From assembly GCF_006385175.1 (NCBI RefSeq), contig NZ_VFIY01000005.1:7501-71500 (forward strand): DNA of 64,000 bases. Reading direction: 5' to 3'. Below are positions 11,718 through 20,976 of this stretch, in pieces. The stretch comes from Emcibacter nanhaiensis. Its GTDB lineage: Bacteria > Pseudomonadota > Alphaproteobacteria > Sphingomonadales > Emcibacteraceae. A program made the position numbers and the translations under genes. The notes under the pieces are model-generated. The model saw nothing but the letters and a program-made list of their open reading frames with translations, did no database searches and was not told where the DNA came from. Numbering within the stretch: position 1 is the stretch's first letter; each line of letters begins with the position of its first letter.

Positions 11718-13985
11718 TCAGCGAATCTGAATGCCGTGATCCTTGGCAAATGTCAAAATGCTGTTTCGAACCGAATGATCAGAGCGACTCAGCAGCCCCT
11801 GCATATAATCCTGCAACTGCCCCAGGTTGAGGCTGCGGATCATCATCTTGACCGGCCCCACTGATGCGGGCGCAATGGACAGTCGCCTGAGGCCGACCCC
11901 CAACAGGCCGAGCGCGGCAAGCGGCTTGCCGCCCAGTTCCCCGCACAAGGTGACCGGGACGTCATACTCGTTACATTTGTCGATGATAAATTTCATCATG
12001 CCGAGCGCTGCCGGAGATAGCGGGTCATACCGTTCGGCTAGTTTCGGATTTTCCCTGTCACAGGCAAAAAAGAACTGCATCAGGTCGTTGCTGCCGATGG
12101 AGACAAAATCCACCAGCGGCAGCAGGTTGTCCAGCTGCCAGACCAGGGACGGCACTTCCAGCATGGTACCGACCCGGACCTTTTTCGGTTTGACCTTGCC
12201 GAACCGGTCGAGCCAGGCAAGTTCCTTGTCGAGGATAGACCGGGCCGACCTGAATTCATGCACATCGGCAATCATCGGGAACATGATGCTGATTTCCCGT
12301 CCTTCCGCCGCCAGAAACAGGGCGCGCAACTGATAGCGCAGAAGGGCCGGCCGATCGAGCGAGATCCGCATTGCCCGCCAGCCCAGCGCCGGGTTTGCTT
12401 CCTCGTCCCGCTTCAGGAACGGCACCGGTTTGTCGCCGCCGATATCCAGAGTGCGGAACACCACCGGCTTGTCCCCGGCGGTATCCAGTATGGATTTGTA
12501 AAATTCTGCCTGGCTGTCCACCTTGGGCATGGTGGCGCCGATCATGAACTGGAATTCGGTGCGGAACAAACCGACGCCCTTGGCGCCGGTGTGTTCCAGG
12601 CCGTCCATATCGATGGTCAGGCCGGCATTGATGAACAGGTCGATTTCCACCCCGTCCTGGGTCACGGCCCTTTTGTCCCGAAGTGCTTCGTAACTGGCCA
12701 GCAGTTCAGCCCGGCTCCGGATATTCTCCTGGTAGCTTTGCAGGATTTCCGGCAGCGGCGAGAAATAGATGATGCCGTCAACACCATCGACGATGACCTG
12801 CTCCCCTTCCTCCACATGACGCAGGGCGCCTTCCACCTGACCGACCATGGGTATGCCGAGGGCCCGGGCGACAATGGCCACATGGGCGGTCGGCGCCCCC
12901 TGCTGCAGGATCACCGCCTGAAGTTTGTCCCTGTCATAATCGAGCAGTTCTGCCGGCCCCATATTCTGAGCCACGAGAATGACGTTATCCGGCAGATTGT
13001 CCGCCGCGGCCGTTCCGGTCTTGCCCACCAGATGGCGGATCAGCCGGTTGGACAGATCATCCAGGTCGCTGAGCCGTTCCCTGAGATAGGGGTCGTCGGT
13101 CTGCTGCATGCGGCTGCGGTTGTCGGTCTGAATACGTTCGACTGCCGCCTCGGCGGTGAGGCCGGTTTCGATCACTTCCGAGATCTTGGTCTTCCAGCCC
13201 TTGTCCCGGGCGAACATCTTGTAGACGTCGAGGATTTCCTGATGTTCCCCGTGGTGTCTGAAATCTTCCGCCAGCATCATTTCGTCGATCTGGCCGACCA
13301 GGTTTTCCAGCGCCTCATCCAGACGTTTGAGTTCGCGTGCAGGATCACTGGACAAATGGTGGGTCACCTCGACCTTGGGTTCGTGCAGCACGGCCCGGCC
13401 TTCCGCCAGCCCTTCGGAAAAGACCACACCTTCGAAACTCGGGGTGGCGGCCCGTTCCAGGGTGCCTTCCGGCTGCTCGAGGGGATCGAACAGTTCCCCG
13501 CCGGCCACAAGCTCCGCCAGCACCATGGCCACCGTCTGCAGGACCTCTACCTCTTCTTCGGAATATTGCCTGAGCGTCTTGTTCTGAATGACCAGAACAC
13601 CGGCCACATTGCTGGCGCGCAGGATCGGCACGCCAAGGAAGGAATGGTAGATTTCCTCACCGGTTTCCGGCCGGTAAACGAATTTGGGATGGTTCTGGGC
13701 ATTGGCCAGGTTCAGCGGAATGCCGGTAGCGGCCACATGACCCACCAGGCCCTCGCCCACCTGCAGCCGGGTGGCATGGATGGCACTTTCCTTCAGGCCT
13801 TCGGTGGCGAACAGTTCCAGCATTTCCCCGCCACGCAGGAAATAGACCGAGCACACTTCCGAGACCATATTCCCGGCAATCAGGCGCACCAGCTGGTTCA
13901 GGCGGTCCTCGGCGTCGCCCGTTCCGGCCATGATCTGGTGTAACCGTCTTATCAAAAGACGCGGTGCACTGCTTGCGGGGGTCAT
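11718..13985 (-). CDS. ptsP: Nitrogen PTS enzyme I, PtsP (GAF domain + PEP phosphotransferase)
   Basis: A 755-residue protein. A GAF sensory domain occupies about residues 20-165; the rest is PTS enzyme I. The phosphorylated histidine is in GAPTAHVAIVARA, and the C-terminal PEP-binding barrel has FRTLDIGGDKP and SIGSNDLMQ motifs. PtsP takes phosphate from phosphoenolpyruvate and passes it to NPr and EIIA-Ntr, a regulatory rather than sugar-transport chain. The GAF domain binds glutamine in characterised homologues. A very good ribosome site (AAGGAGGG) precedes the ATG. The lysC-ptsP neighbourhood is typical of Alphaproteobacteria. Confidence 0.96.
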   Translation of the reverse strand: MTPASSAPRLLIRRLHQIMAGTGDAEDRLNQLVRLIAGNMVSEVCSVYFLRGGEMLELFATEGLKESAIHATRLQVGEGLVGHVAATGIPLNLANAQNHPKFVYRPETGEEIYHSFLGVPILRASNVAGVLVIQNKTLRQYSEEEVEVLQTVAMVLAELVAGGELFDPLEQPEGTLERAATPSFEGVVFSEGLAEGRAVLHEPKVEVTHHLSSDPARELKRLDEALENLVGQIDEMMLAEDFRHHGEHQEILDVYKMFARDKGWKTKISEVIETGLTAEAAVERIQTDNRSRMQQTDDPYLRERLSDLDDLSNRLIRHLVGKTGTAAADNLPDNVILVAQNMGPAELLDYDRDKLQAVILQQGAPTAHVAIVARALGIPMVGQVEGALRHVEEGEQVIVDGVDGIIYFSPLPEILQSYQENIRSRAELLASYEALRDKRAVTQDGVEIDLFINAGLTIDMDGLEHTGAKGVGLFRTEFQFMIGATMPKVDSQAEFYKSILDTAGDKPVVFRTLDIGGDKPVPFLKRDEEANPALGWRAMRISLDRPALLRYQLRALFLAAEGREISIMFPMIADVHEFRSARSILDKELAWLDRFGKVKPKKVRVGTMLEVPSLVWQLDNLLPLVDFVSIGSNDLMQFFFACDRENPKLAERYDPLSPAALGMMKFIIDKCNEYDVPVTLCGELGGKPLAALGLLGVGLRRLSIAPASVGPVKMMIRSLNLGQLQDYMQGLLSRSDHSVRNSILTFAKDHGIQIR

Positions 13986-14054
13986 CTACCCTCCTTTGCC
14001 ATTGCCCGAGAAACAGGCCGGTCCGGTCCGCCTCTCAACCTACATAGGATTGAT

Positions 14055-15068
14055 TTATTTAATTGCCAGATGTGCTGCGGCCTGTTCGACAAGCTCTTCG
14101 ATGATTTCTTTCGCTGGCTGTATGCTCTTTACCATTCCTACACTTTGCCCGGCCATGACGGATCCTCCCTGGACATCTCCGTCGATGACTGCTTTTTTCA
14201 AGGCTCCGGCCCAGTAATGCTCGATGGCCAGCTGGGCTTCCTTGAGATCTAATTCGCCAGCCTGGTATTTATTTATCACATCCTGCTGGGTTTTCATAAA
14301 ATCTTCTGTGGCCTCGTTTTTCAGCGCCCGCACCGGAATCACCGGAAAGCGGGGGTCAAGTTGGACCGAGGTCACAGCATCCCGCGCATTACCCTTGATG
14401 AAGGCCTTTTTGAAATTTTCATGGGCGATGGATTCCTCGGCACAGACAAACCGCGTGCCAAGCTGCACGCCGGCCGCCCCCATCTCCAGATAGGCGGCAA
14501 TGGTCTCGCCACGACCGATTCCCCCGGCCACAAAAACCGGCACTTCGGTAATATGGGGCAGGATCTCCTGAACCAGGATAGAGGTGGACACCGGGCCGAT
14601 ATGCCCGCCCGCTTCGGACCCTTCCACCACCAGGGCGTCAACGCCGGAGCGGATCAGTTTTTTCGCCAGCACCAGGGCCGGGGCAAAACAGATCACCTTG
14701 GCCCCGCCATCCTTGATTTTCTGGATCGCGCCTCCCGGCGGGATGCCACCGGCCAGCACCACATGACCGACCTTGTGGGCGAGGGTGACATCGATCAGTT
14801 CGTCCAGCTGGGGATGCATGGTGATCAGGTTGACGCCGAACGGCTTGTCGGTCATCTCCTTCGTCGCCGCAATTTCCCGGTCCAGAAGATCGGGTGTCAT
14901 GCTGCCGCAGGCGATCACGCCGAACCCGCCGGCATTGGACAGGGCCGAAACCAGATGGCGTTCGGAAACCCAGCTCATGGCGCCGCCGAGAATGGCATAT
15001 TCCGTGCCCAGAAACTCCTTGCCCCTGGCCCAGAGCTCGTTCAGTCGGTCCAGTCCGTTAATGCTCAT
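14055..15068 (-). CDS. NAD(P)H-dependent flavin oxidoreductase, nitronate monooxygenase family
   Basis: A 337-residue FMN-binding TIM-barrel protein of the nitronate monooxygenase / FabK-like (2-nitropropane dioxygenase) family. The N-terminus has the Y-A-I-L-G-G-A-M segment of the family. The motif EGSEAGGHIG carries the active-site His of nitronate monooxygenases, and VPVFVAGGIGRGE with GAAGVQLGTRF forms the phosphate-binding end of the barrel. The real substrate cannot be told from sequence: nitronates, an enoyl-ACP or a quinone are all known in this superfamily. It lies between lysC and ptsP with short gaps and may be cotranscribed with them. Confidence 0.85.
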   Translation of the reverse strand: MSINGLDRLNELWARGKEFLGTEYAILGGAMSWVSERHLVSALSNAGGFGVIACGSMTPDLLDREIAATKEMTDKPFGVNLITMHPQLDELIDVTLAHKVGHVVLAGGIPPGGAIQKIKDGGAKVICFAPALVLAKKLIRSGVDALVVEGSEAGGHIGPVSTSILVQEILPHITEVPVFVAGGIGRGETIAAYLEMGAAGVQLGTRFVCAEESIAHENFKKAFIKGNARDAVTSVQLDPRFPVIPVRALKNEATEDFMKTQQDVINKYQAGELDLKEAQLAIEHYWAGALKKAVIDGDVQGGSVMAGQSVGMVKSIQPAKEIIEELVEQAAAHLAIK

Positions 15069-15100
15069 TTTTCTGCCCCCGCCCTGTCATGCGTCAATTG

Positions 15101-16318
15101 TTACTCGCCATCCAGCCCGTAAGCCGTATGCAGGGCCCGGACGGCAAGCTCGGTATATTCAGAATCGACCAGCACGCTGATCTTGATTTCAGACGTGGCA
15201 ATGACCTGAATATTGATGCCTTTGTCGGCAAGGGTCTGGAACATGGTCGCGGCGACACCGGCATGGGAGCGCATACCCACGCCGATCACAGAGATCTTGA
15301 CCACATTATTGTCGGAGATGAGTTTCTCGAATTTGACATTGCCGGCATCTTCCAGGATCTTGCTGGCCTTTTCCACGTCGCCCTGGGGCACGGTAAAGGT
15401 AATGTCTGTCTTCAGGCCGTCTTCCGACTCGTTCTGGATAATCATATCCACATTGATGTTGCCTTCGGCAAGCGGGCTGAAGACATCGCCGGCGATACCC
15501 GGCGTATTGTCTACGCCAACCAGCGTGATTCTTGCTTCATTGTTGGCATAGGCGATGCCACTGACGACTTGTTTTTCCACGATCTCATCCTCATCAACCA
15601 CCAGGGTTCCCGGTGTGTCCGTAAAACTTGAAAGAACCTGAACCCGTACCCCGTGGTTCATGGCCATGGCCACCGAGCGGGTCTGCAGGACCTTGGCCCC
15701 GAGAGAGGCCATCTCAAGCATTTCCTCATAGGTAATTTTATCAAGCTTGCGCGCCTTGGGCACGATACGGGGGTCAGTGGTAAACACCCCTTCCACATCC
15801 GTATAAATATCGCAACGGTCGGCATCCAGGGCCGCCGCCAGCGCCACCGCGGAGGTATCGGATCCGCCACGGCCCAGGGTCGTAATGCGGTTGTCATCGG
15901 CAATGCCCTGGAAGCCGGCCATCACACAGACCACATTTTCCTCCAGCCGCTCACGCATGTTGGTGGTATCAATTTCCTTGATCCGGGCGGCACCGTGCAC
16001 ATCGTCGGTCTTGAACGGCACCTGCCAGCCAAGCCAGGAGCGGGCCGGAATACCCATATTCTGCAGGGTCAGGGCCAGCAGGCCGGAGGTAATCTGTTCA
16101 CCGGCGGCAACAACCGTATCATATTCCCGGGCATCATGCAGGGGAGACGCTTCCTCCACCCAGCCCACCAGCTGGTCCGTTGTACCGGCCATGGCGGACA
16201 CCACGACGGCCACCTGGTTACCGGCATCAACTTCTTTTTTTACGCGACGGGCCACATTCCGTATCCGCTCAAGATCGGCTACGGAAGTACCGCCAAATTT
16301 CATGACAATTCGTGACAT
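15101..16318 (-). CDS. lysC: Aspartate kinase
   Basis: A 405-residue enzyme that phosphorylates aspartate, the first step to lysine, threonine, methionine and diaminopimelate. The KFGGTS nucleotide motif is at the N-terminus. The middle has the TLGRGGSDTSA and TDVEGVFTTDPR segments. Two ACT domains fill about the last 140 residues, so feedback inhibition by lysine and/or threonine is expected. A GTG one codon upstream (16321) is in frame, but the ATG at 16318 gives the conserved MSRIVMKFGG start. It is divergent from ubiG; the 150-base spacer holds a palindrome and a sigma-70-like promoter facing ubiG. Confidence 0.97.
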   Translation of the reverse strand: MSRIVMKFGGTSVADLERIRNVARRVKKEVDAGNQVAVVVSAMAGTTDQLVGWVEEASPLHDAREYDTVVAAGEQITSGLLALTLQNMGIPARSWLGWQVPFKTDDVHGAARIKEIDTTNMRERLEENVVCVMAGFQGIADDNRITTLGRGGSDTSAVALAAALDADRCDIYTDVEGVFTTDPRIVPKARKLDKITYEEMLEMASLGAKVLQTRSVAMAMNHGVRVQVLSSFTDTPGTLVVDEDEIVEKQVVSGIAYANNEARITLVGVDNTPGIAGDVFSPLAEGNINVDMIIQNESEDGLKTDITFTVPQGDVEKASKILEDAGNVKFEKLISDNNVVKISVIGVGMRSHAGVAATMFQTLADKGINIQVIATSEIKISVLVDSEYTELAVRALHTAYGLDGE

Positions 16319-16385
16319 CACTCAAACCTGGTTATGCCTCTTGCGGGGCAATCTTTAAAAATCGCGCTATACATATACGTTTATC

Positions 16386-16418
16386 CTTGCTTGAAGCAAG
16401 GCTTGAGTTAGATATAGT
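16386..16418 (+). promoter_or_regulatory. ubiG promoter with overlapping 15-bp palindrome
   Basis: TTGAAG (16391-16396) and TATAGT (16413-16418) with a 16-base spacer make a reasonable sigma-70 promoter 50 bases before ubiG. A perfect palindrome, CTTGCTT-g-AAGCAAG (16386-16400), covers the -35 element. A protein bound there could block ubiG transcription and might also influence the divergent lysC gene. Confidence 0.45.
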
Positions 16419-16468
16419 GGGTAAAATATGGTTTTTTTATAACAATATTGCCGAAGGACCCTCTGCTT

Positions 16469-17239
16469 ATGGCAACAAAGACGGCCAAATCCGCCCCCAC
16501 GTCCCCCTCCAGATCCGTCAATCCGGAGGAAGTTGCCAATTTTTCCGCCCTGGCGGAAACCTGGTGGGACCCGAACGGGCCGTTCAGGCCGCTGCATAAA
16601 ATGAATCCGGTCCGGCTGGAATTTATCAAGGGCTCTCTGTGCCGGCATTTCGGCCGGGATGTTACCGCCACCGACGCCCTCAAGGGCCTGCGCATCCTCG
16701 ACATCGGCTGCGGCGGCGGCCTGTTGTGCGAGCCCCTGACCCGGCTCGGCGCCACCATGGTCGGGGCCGACGCCTCGGAAAAAAATATCCTGACCGCCCG
16801 GGCCCATGCCGAACAGACCGGACTCGAGATCGACTATCGCTACATTACCGCCGAGGAACTGGCTGACGCCGGCGAGACCTTTGACGCCATCCTCAATATG
16901 GAGGTGATCGAGCATGTGGCCGATATCCCCTCTTTTCTGGACGCCTGCCACCGCCTGCTCAAAGACGGCGGCTGCATGACCCTGTCCACCATCAACCGGT
17001 CAGCCAAAGCCTGGCTGGTGGCCATCGCCGGCGCTGAGTATATCCTGCGCTGGCTGCCGGTGGGCACCCATGACTGGCAGAAATTCCTCAAGCCGTCCGA
17101 ACTGAGCCGCAGCCTGCGCGACAGCGGCTTCAAAACCAGCGACATCAAGGGCATGGTCTACAGCCCCCTCAGCGGCGCCTGGTCGCTGGACGCGCATGAT
17201 TTTTCCGTCAATTATGTGGCGCTGGCCGAGAAGGCCTGA
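16469..17239 (+). CDS. ubiG: Ubiquinone biosynthesis O-methyltransferase UbiG
   Basis: A 256-residue SAM-dependent methyltransferase carrying out both O-methylations of ubiquinone synthesis. The SAM loop is LDIGCGGGLLCEPL, followed by the acidic residue of motif II (VGADAS). NMEVIEHV and the C-terminal GTHDWQKFLKPSEL segment are typical of UbiG. A TTG start at 16448 is possible, but the ATG at 16469 has AAGGA about 10 bases upstream and gives the usual length. It starts a plus-strand run with fdhD. Presence of UbiG fits an aerobic, ubiquinone-using respiratory chain. Confidence 0.97.
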   Translation: MATKTAKSAPTSPSRSVNPEEVANFSALAETWWDPNGPFRPLHKMNPVRLEFIKGSLCRHFGRDVTATDALKGLRILDIGCGGGLLCEPLTRLGATMVGADASEKNILTARAHAEQTGLEIDYRYITAEELADAGETFDAILNMEVIEHVADIPSFLDACHRLLKDGGCMTLSTINRSAKAWLVAIAGAEYILRWLPVGTHDWQKFLKPSELSRSLRDSGFKTSDIKGMVYSPLSGAWSLDAHDFSVNYVALAEKA

Positions 17240-17251
17240 GCTGGAGGCGGG

Positions 17252-18073
17252 ATGACAGACTTTCCCACATACCGGCCCCTGTCTGCCACGATCTGGTCAC
17301 CAACTGAAAAAGCAACGGCCGCGCACCGGGACGTTGCCTGCGAAATCCCCGTCTCCATTGAATATAACTGCGCCGCCTACGCCGTGATGATGGTGACACC
17401 GGACAATCTCGAGGATTTCGTCTATGGCTTCAGCCTGACCGAAGGCATCATCGACGGGGCAGGAGACATCATCGGCCTCGACATCCACGAGGTGGAAAAG
17501 GGCATCGTCGCCGCGGTGGAGATCAGGGAAGGGTGCTTCAAACGACTGGAAAACTTCAAACGGCAGATGGCGGGGCGGACCGGCTGCGGCCTGTGTGGCG
17601 CCGACCGGCTCGAACATGTGATCCGGCCACTGCCGCCGGTGCCGGAAGGCGCCCCTTTCAAGGCAGCGGTCATTCATGGCAGCATGCAGGGCTTGCGCGG
17701 CCATCAGCCCCTGAACCGAACCACCGGCGCCGTCCACGCCGCCGCTTTCTGTGACCGGGAGGGGGATATCCTGGCCGTGCGCGAGGATGTCGGCCGCCAT
17801 AATGCACTGGATAAAATCATCGGCCGCCTGATGCGGGAGAAACTTGATCCCGCAGCGGGCTATGTGCTGGTGTCGAGCCGCTGCAGTTTCGAGATGGTGC
17901 AGAAATGCGCCGCCGCCAGACTCCCGCTGATTGCCGCCGTGTCCGCCCCGACAGAGCTGGCCATCGAGCTCGCCCGGCAGACCGGCGTCTCGCTCGCCGC
18001 CCTGGTGCGGGATGACAATATGAGCCTCTATATGGATAGCTGCGCAAGAATCGATACCGGCCATGGCGACTGA
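17252..18073 (+). CDS. fdhD: Formate dehydrogenase sulfurtransferase FdhD
   Basis: A 273-residue protein that moves sulfur from the cysteine desulfurase to the molybdenum cofactor, making formate dehydrogenases active. The catalytic pair is in GRTGCGLCG (Cys112 and Cys115). VREDVGRHNALDK and the SSRCSFEMVQK segment are also family hallmarks. A strong GGAGGCGGG precedes the ATG. The product implies a molybdenum or tungsten formate dehydrogenase elsewhere in the genome. mobA, also in cofactor maturation, lies one gene away on the opposite strand. The end overlaps the next gene by 11 bases. Confidence 0.96.
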   Translation: MTDFPTYRPLSATIWSPTEKATAAHRDVACEIPVSIEYNCAAYAVMMVTPDNLEDFVYGFSLTEGIIDGAGDIIGLDIHEVEKGIVAAVEIREGCFKRLENFKRQMAGRTGCGLCGADRLEHVIRPLPPVPEGAPFKAAVIHGSMQGLRGHQPLNRTTGAVHAAAFCDREGDILAVREDVGRHNALDKIIGRLMREKLDPAAGYVLVSSRCSFEMVQKCAAARLPLIAAVSAPTELAIELARQTGVSLAALVRDDNMSLYMDSCARIDTGHGD

Positions 18074-18614
18074 GTTTCCCTTTTCTGTGCGGCGCGCCAC
18101 AGCGGATGACCTGGACGGCCTGCACCAGGTCATGGAGTTGTCCATGGCCCAATTGCTGGACCCTTTCCTTACGCCCCAACAGGTGGCGGCCTCCTCTGAA
18201 ATCATGGGACTGGACAGCCGGCTGGTGGAGGACGGCACTTATTTCGTCATTCTGTCGGGAAACGAGATCGTCGGCTGCGGCGGCTGGAGCCGGCGGGAGA
18301 CCCTCTTTGGCGGCAATCACACTGCCGGGCGCAGCGACCGGCTGCTTGATCCTGCCAGCGAACCGGCCCGGGTGCGCGCCATGTATACCCATCCGGAATT
18401 TACGCGCCGGGGCATCGGCCGCAAAATCCTCGAGCTTTGCGAAGGGGATGCCGCGCGGGAAGGATTCAGCACATTTCAGTTGATGGCCACCCTGCCGGGT
18501 GAACCGCTGTACCGGGCCTGTGGATATGAAGTTATCGAAAATTGCGAGGCGGCAACCTCAGACGGCACACGGGTGCCACTGGTGCGGATGGAAAAAGTCG
18601 CCTCAGCCCAATAG
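18063..18614 (+). CDS. GNAT family N-acetyltransferase
   Basis: A 183-residue GNAT fold. Residues 8-20 (VRRATADDLDGL) form the first strand and helix. YTHPEFTRRGIGRKILELCE contains the acetyl-CoA pyrophosphate loop (R-x-x-G-I-G). A 'LYRACGYEVIE' segment closes the fold. The substrate is not predictable. It overlaps fdhD by 11 bases and is probably cotranscribed. Its last 12 bases overlap the 3' end of mobA on the other strand. Confidence 0.88.
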   Translation: MATEFPFSVRRATADDLDGLHQVMELSMAQLLDPFLTPQQVAASSEIMGLDSRLVEDGTYFVILSGNEIVGCGGWSRRETLFGGNHTAGRSDRLLDPASEPARVRAMYTHPEFTRRGIGRKILELCEGDAAREGFSTFQLMATLPGEPLYRACGYEVIENCEAATSDGTRVPLVRMEKVASAQ

Positions 18615-19202
18615 CTTTCGCGCCCGGTCCAGGTCATCCGGGGTGTTGATATTCATGAAGGGGTCGGGGATCTCATCCCAGACAACTTTTTCATAGTTGT
18701 GCCGGGCGAGCCAGGTCATGACCCTGCGTTCCCCCGACAAGAGACAGGCTTCCAGGTCATCTGCCAGGGCAACCGGCCACAGGCCCATCACCGGATGAGT
18801 TCGATCGCCGGACCGGGCCACCGCCGCCAGGCAATTCCCGTCCTCCAGCGCCGCACAAAGTCGCGCCGCATAATTTTCCGGCACAAAGGGCACATCCCCG
18901 GCGAAACTGAGCAGATAGTCAAAGCCCCGCCCTTCGGCGGCACGCAGGCCGGCCAGGATGCCACCGAGCGGTCCGGGGTCGTCAATGGTATCGCGTACAA
19001 CAGGCAGGCCGGTGGCAGCGACCTTTTCCGCTTCCCCGTTATAGCTGAGGGCCAGGCCCTCCACCTGGGGACGGGCCCGGCTGATGATATGGTCAAGCAG
19101 CGTATCCTCGCCAAACGGCAGCAGAAATTTGTCGCGGCCGCCCATGCGTCGGGAGCGGCCGCCGGCCAGGATCAGTCCGAGAATTTTGGAATTTGACGTC
19201 AT
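18603..19202 (-). CDS. mobA: Molybdenum cofactor guanylyltransferase MobA
   Basis: A 199-residue nucleotidyltransferase that joins GMP to molybdopterin to form the bis-MGD precursor used by formate dehydrogenase-type enzymes. The N-terminal signature GLILAGGRSRRMGGRDKFLLP is the GTP-binding loop with its catalytic Arg and Lys. FAGDVPFVPE holds the metal-binding Asp, and NINTPDDL closes the fold. It converges with the fdhD-GNAT pair, so two Moco-maturation genes sit together although on opposite strands. Confidence 0.94.
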   Translation of the reverse strand: MTSNSKILGLILAGGRSRRMGGRDKFLLPFGEDTLLDHIISRARPQVEGLALSYNGEAEKVAATGLPVVRDTIDDPGPLGGILAGLRAAEGRGFDYLLSFAGDVPFVPENYAARLCAALEDGNCLAAVARSGDRTHPVMGLWPVALADDLEACLLSGERRVMTWLARHNYEKVVWDEIPDPFMNINTPDDLDRARKLLG

Positions 19203-19242
19203 GGCGGCAGTTTACCCCGGCTCCCGGCCAGGCGCCAGAGCC

Positions 19243-19755
19243 TTAGCTGTCCAGTTTGCCGGCGCCGGGCACCGGGAAAATATCAATGCCTTCTTCCAGC
19301 AGTTCCTGGCTTTCCTCGAGGGTGGTCTGGCCATAGATGCCGCGCTCCTCGGATTCGCCGTTATGGATCTTGCGGGCTTCGGCGGCAAAATTGTCACCGA
19401 CATTCTCGCAGTTTTCCTCGACGAATTTGCGGTATTTGGCCATCACATCATGCATATGTTCCGCAGCCCGTTTTACGTCTTCGACGCTGATTTCGGCATT
19501 TTCCGGCACCCCGGCACTGGCGGCAACAGGGACCTGGTCCAGGCCGACCAGATCTTCGGAATCCTGTACCGCGTCGGAACGACGATTGCTTTTGGCAGAG
19601 ATATTGGGCGCCATCACAGACTTGCTGATATGGTTGTCACCGCAATGCGGGCAGCAAATCTGTCCGGCCTCGCGCTGTTCCTCATAGGCATCGCTGCTCC
19701 GGAACCAGGCTTCAAACACGTGATTTTCTGCACATTTCAGGTCAAATACAATCAT
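19243..19755 (-). CDS. DUF1178 family protein
   Basis: A 170-residue protein. The N-terminus reads MIVFDLKC and carries, within 40 residues, Cys8, a His, and a C-C-P-H-C-G cluster that looks like a zinc ribbon. The family is conserved in Alpha- and Betaproteobacteria, commonly next to a nitrilase and a glutaredoxin gene as here. No biochemical function is known to me. The middle is a variable, acidic linker. A clear AGGAAAG Shine-Dalgarno lies before the ATG. It follows the nitrilase gene by 20 bases, in one likely operon. Confidence 0.88.
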   Translation of the reverse strand: MIVFDLKCAENHVFEAWFRSSDAYEEQREAGQICCPHCGDNHISKSVMAPNISAKSNRRSDAVQDSEDLVGLDQVPVAASAGVPENAEISVEDVKRAAEHMHDVMAKYRKFVEENCENVGDNFAAEARKIHNGESEERGIYGQTTLEESQELLEEGIDIFPVPGAGKLDS

Positions 19756-19775
19756 CTTACTTTCCTGATCCGCCG

Positions 19776-20603
19776 TCAGGCCGGATCTTTTACAGGCCGG
19801 TCATGCTGCAGCGACGGGATATTGGTCCGCGCCGCCTCGACCAGCGTTAAATCTATTTCCGCCAGGCTTACCCCCGGCTCGGTGCCCCCGTCCGCCAGTA
19901 TCTTGCCCCAGGGGTCAATCACCAGACTGTGGCCATAGGTCTTGCGGCCACTGGCGTGGGTTCCGGTCTGGGCCGGCGCAAAGACAAAGGCGCCATTCTC
20001 GATCGCCCGGGCTCTGAGCAGGGTATGCCAGTGAGCTTCCCCGGTCTGTTGCGTAAAAGCAGCCGGCACTGATAACATGGTCGCCCCGGCTTGTGCAAGT
20101 TTTCTAAAGAGATAGGGAAACCGAAGGTCATAACAGATCGTCAGTCCCATCCTGCCCCAGGGCAGGTCCGCCAGCACGGCCTGTTCGCCGGCCTGGTAGG
20201 ACCGGCTTTCCCGATATTGCTCACCATTTGGCAGGTCCACATCAAACATATGGATCTTGTCATAAATTTGTTCAAGGACCCCGTCCGGGCCGAACACAAA
20301 ACAGCGGTTGGCCACCTTGTCCCCGACCAGGATCGGCATGGAGCCGATTACCAGCCAGATGCCCAGCTCTTCAGCGAGGGCGGAAAAACGCCTAACCGCC
20401 GATTCTTCGTCCTGGACATGGATTTTTGCAAACAGCGCCTTGCGGCCGAGTTCCAGCAGGCTGGTGCATTCCGGCGTCATCACCAGTTGGGCCCCGCCGG
20501 CGGCGGCCTCGCGAATGAAGACTTCGGCAGCGGCGACATTCTCCGCCACCTCGTTGGAGGAGGTCATCTGCACCAGACCTATGGTGAATTTATCGCCGGT
20601 CAT
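19776..20603 (-). CDS. Carbon-nitrogen hydrolase (nitrilase superfamily, Nit-like)
   Basis: A 275-residue nitrilase-fold enzyme. The Glu-Lys-Cys triad is visible: Glu in VMTPECTS, Lys in IYDKIHMFDVD and Cys in LTICYDLRFP. The sequence is closest in look to the Nit1/Nit2 and deaminated-glutathione amidase group; position beside glutaredoxin would fit glutathione repair. This substrate is an inference. An omega-amidase role is the main alternative. It lies 6 bases downstream of grxC and so is very likely in the same operon. Confidence 0.9.
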   Translation of the reverse strand: MTGDKFTIGLVQMTSSNEVAENVAAAEVFIREAAAGGAQLVMTPECTSLLELGRKALFAKIHVQDEESAVRRFSALAEELGIWLVIGSMPILVGDKVANRCFVFGPDGVLEQIYDKIHMFDVDLPNGEQYRESRSYQAGEQAVLADLPWGRMGLTICYDLRFPYLFRKLAQAGATMLSVPAAFTQQTGEAHWHTLLRARAIENGAFVFAPAQTGTHASGRKTYGHSLVIDPWGKILADGGTEPGVSLAEIDLTLVEAARTNIPSLQHDRPVKDPA

Positions 20604-20609
20604 GCAGGA

Positions 20610-20864
20610 TCAGGCCAGCAGCGGGTCTAGTTTGCCCGCGCGTTCCAGGGCATAGAGGTCGTCACAGCCGCCCACATGCCGGTCGCCGATAAAAATCTGC
20701 GGCACGGTACGGGCGCCGCCGGCCTTTTCCATCATCACGGCCCGTTCCCGGGGGTGTTCGCCGATATCAATCTCCTCGAACTCCTGCCCCTTGGACTTGA
20801 GCAGTTTCTTGGCCCGGATGCAATAGGGGCAGAACATGGTGGTATAAATTGTTATTTTGGCCAT
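20610..20864 (-). CDS. grxC: Glutaredoxin 3
   Basis: An 84-residue glutaredoxin with the dithiol active site C-P-Y-C (Cys12, Cys15). The cis-proline loop TVPQIFI and the glutathione-binding GGCDD segment are present. It reduces disulfides and glutathione mixed disulfides in the cytoplasm. It heads the grxC-nitrilase-DUF1178 operon. GGAG lies about 11 bases before the ATG. Confidence 0.96.
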   Translation of the reverse strand: MAKITIYTTMFCPYCIRAKKLLKSKGQEFEEIDIGEHPRERAVMMEKAGGARTVPQIFIGDRHVGGCDDLYALERAGKLDPLLA

Positions 20865-20976
20865 TAATCAATAACTCCTGACGAATAATCCCTGACCGGC
20901 TGAAGCCCTGTTATTATGCCTTTATATATATTGCGATCCCGAAGGGCTTTCAATGACCCTCTAATACAAACCCGGT

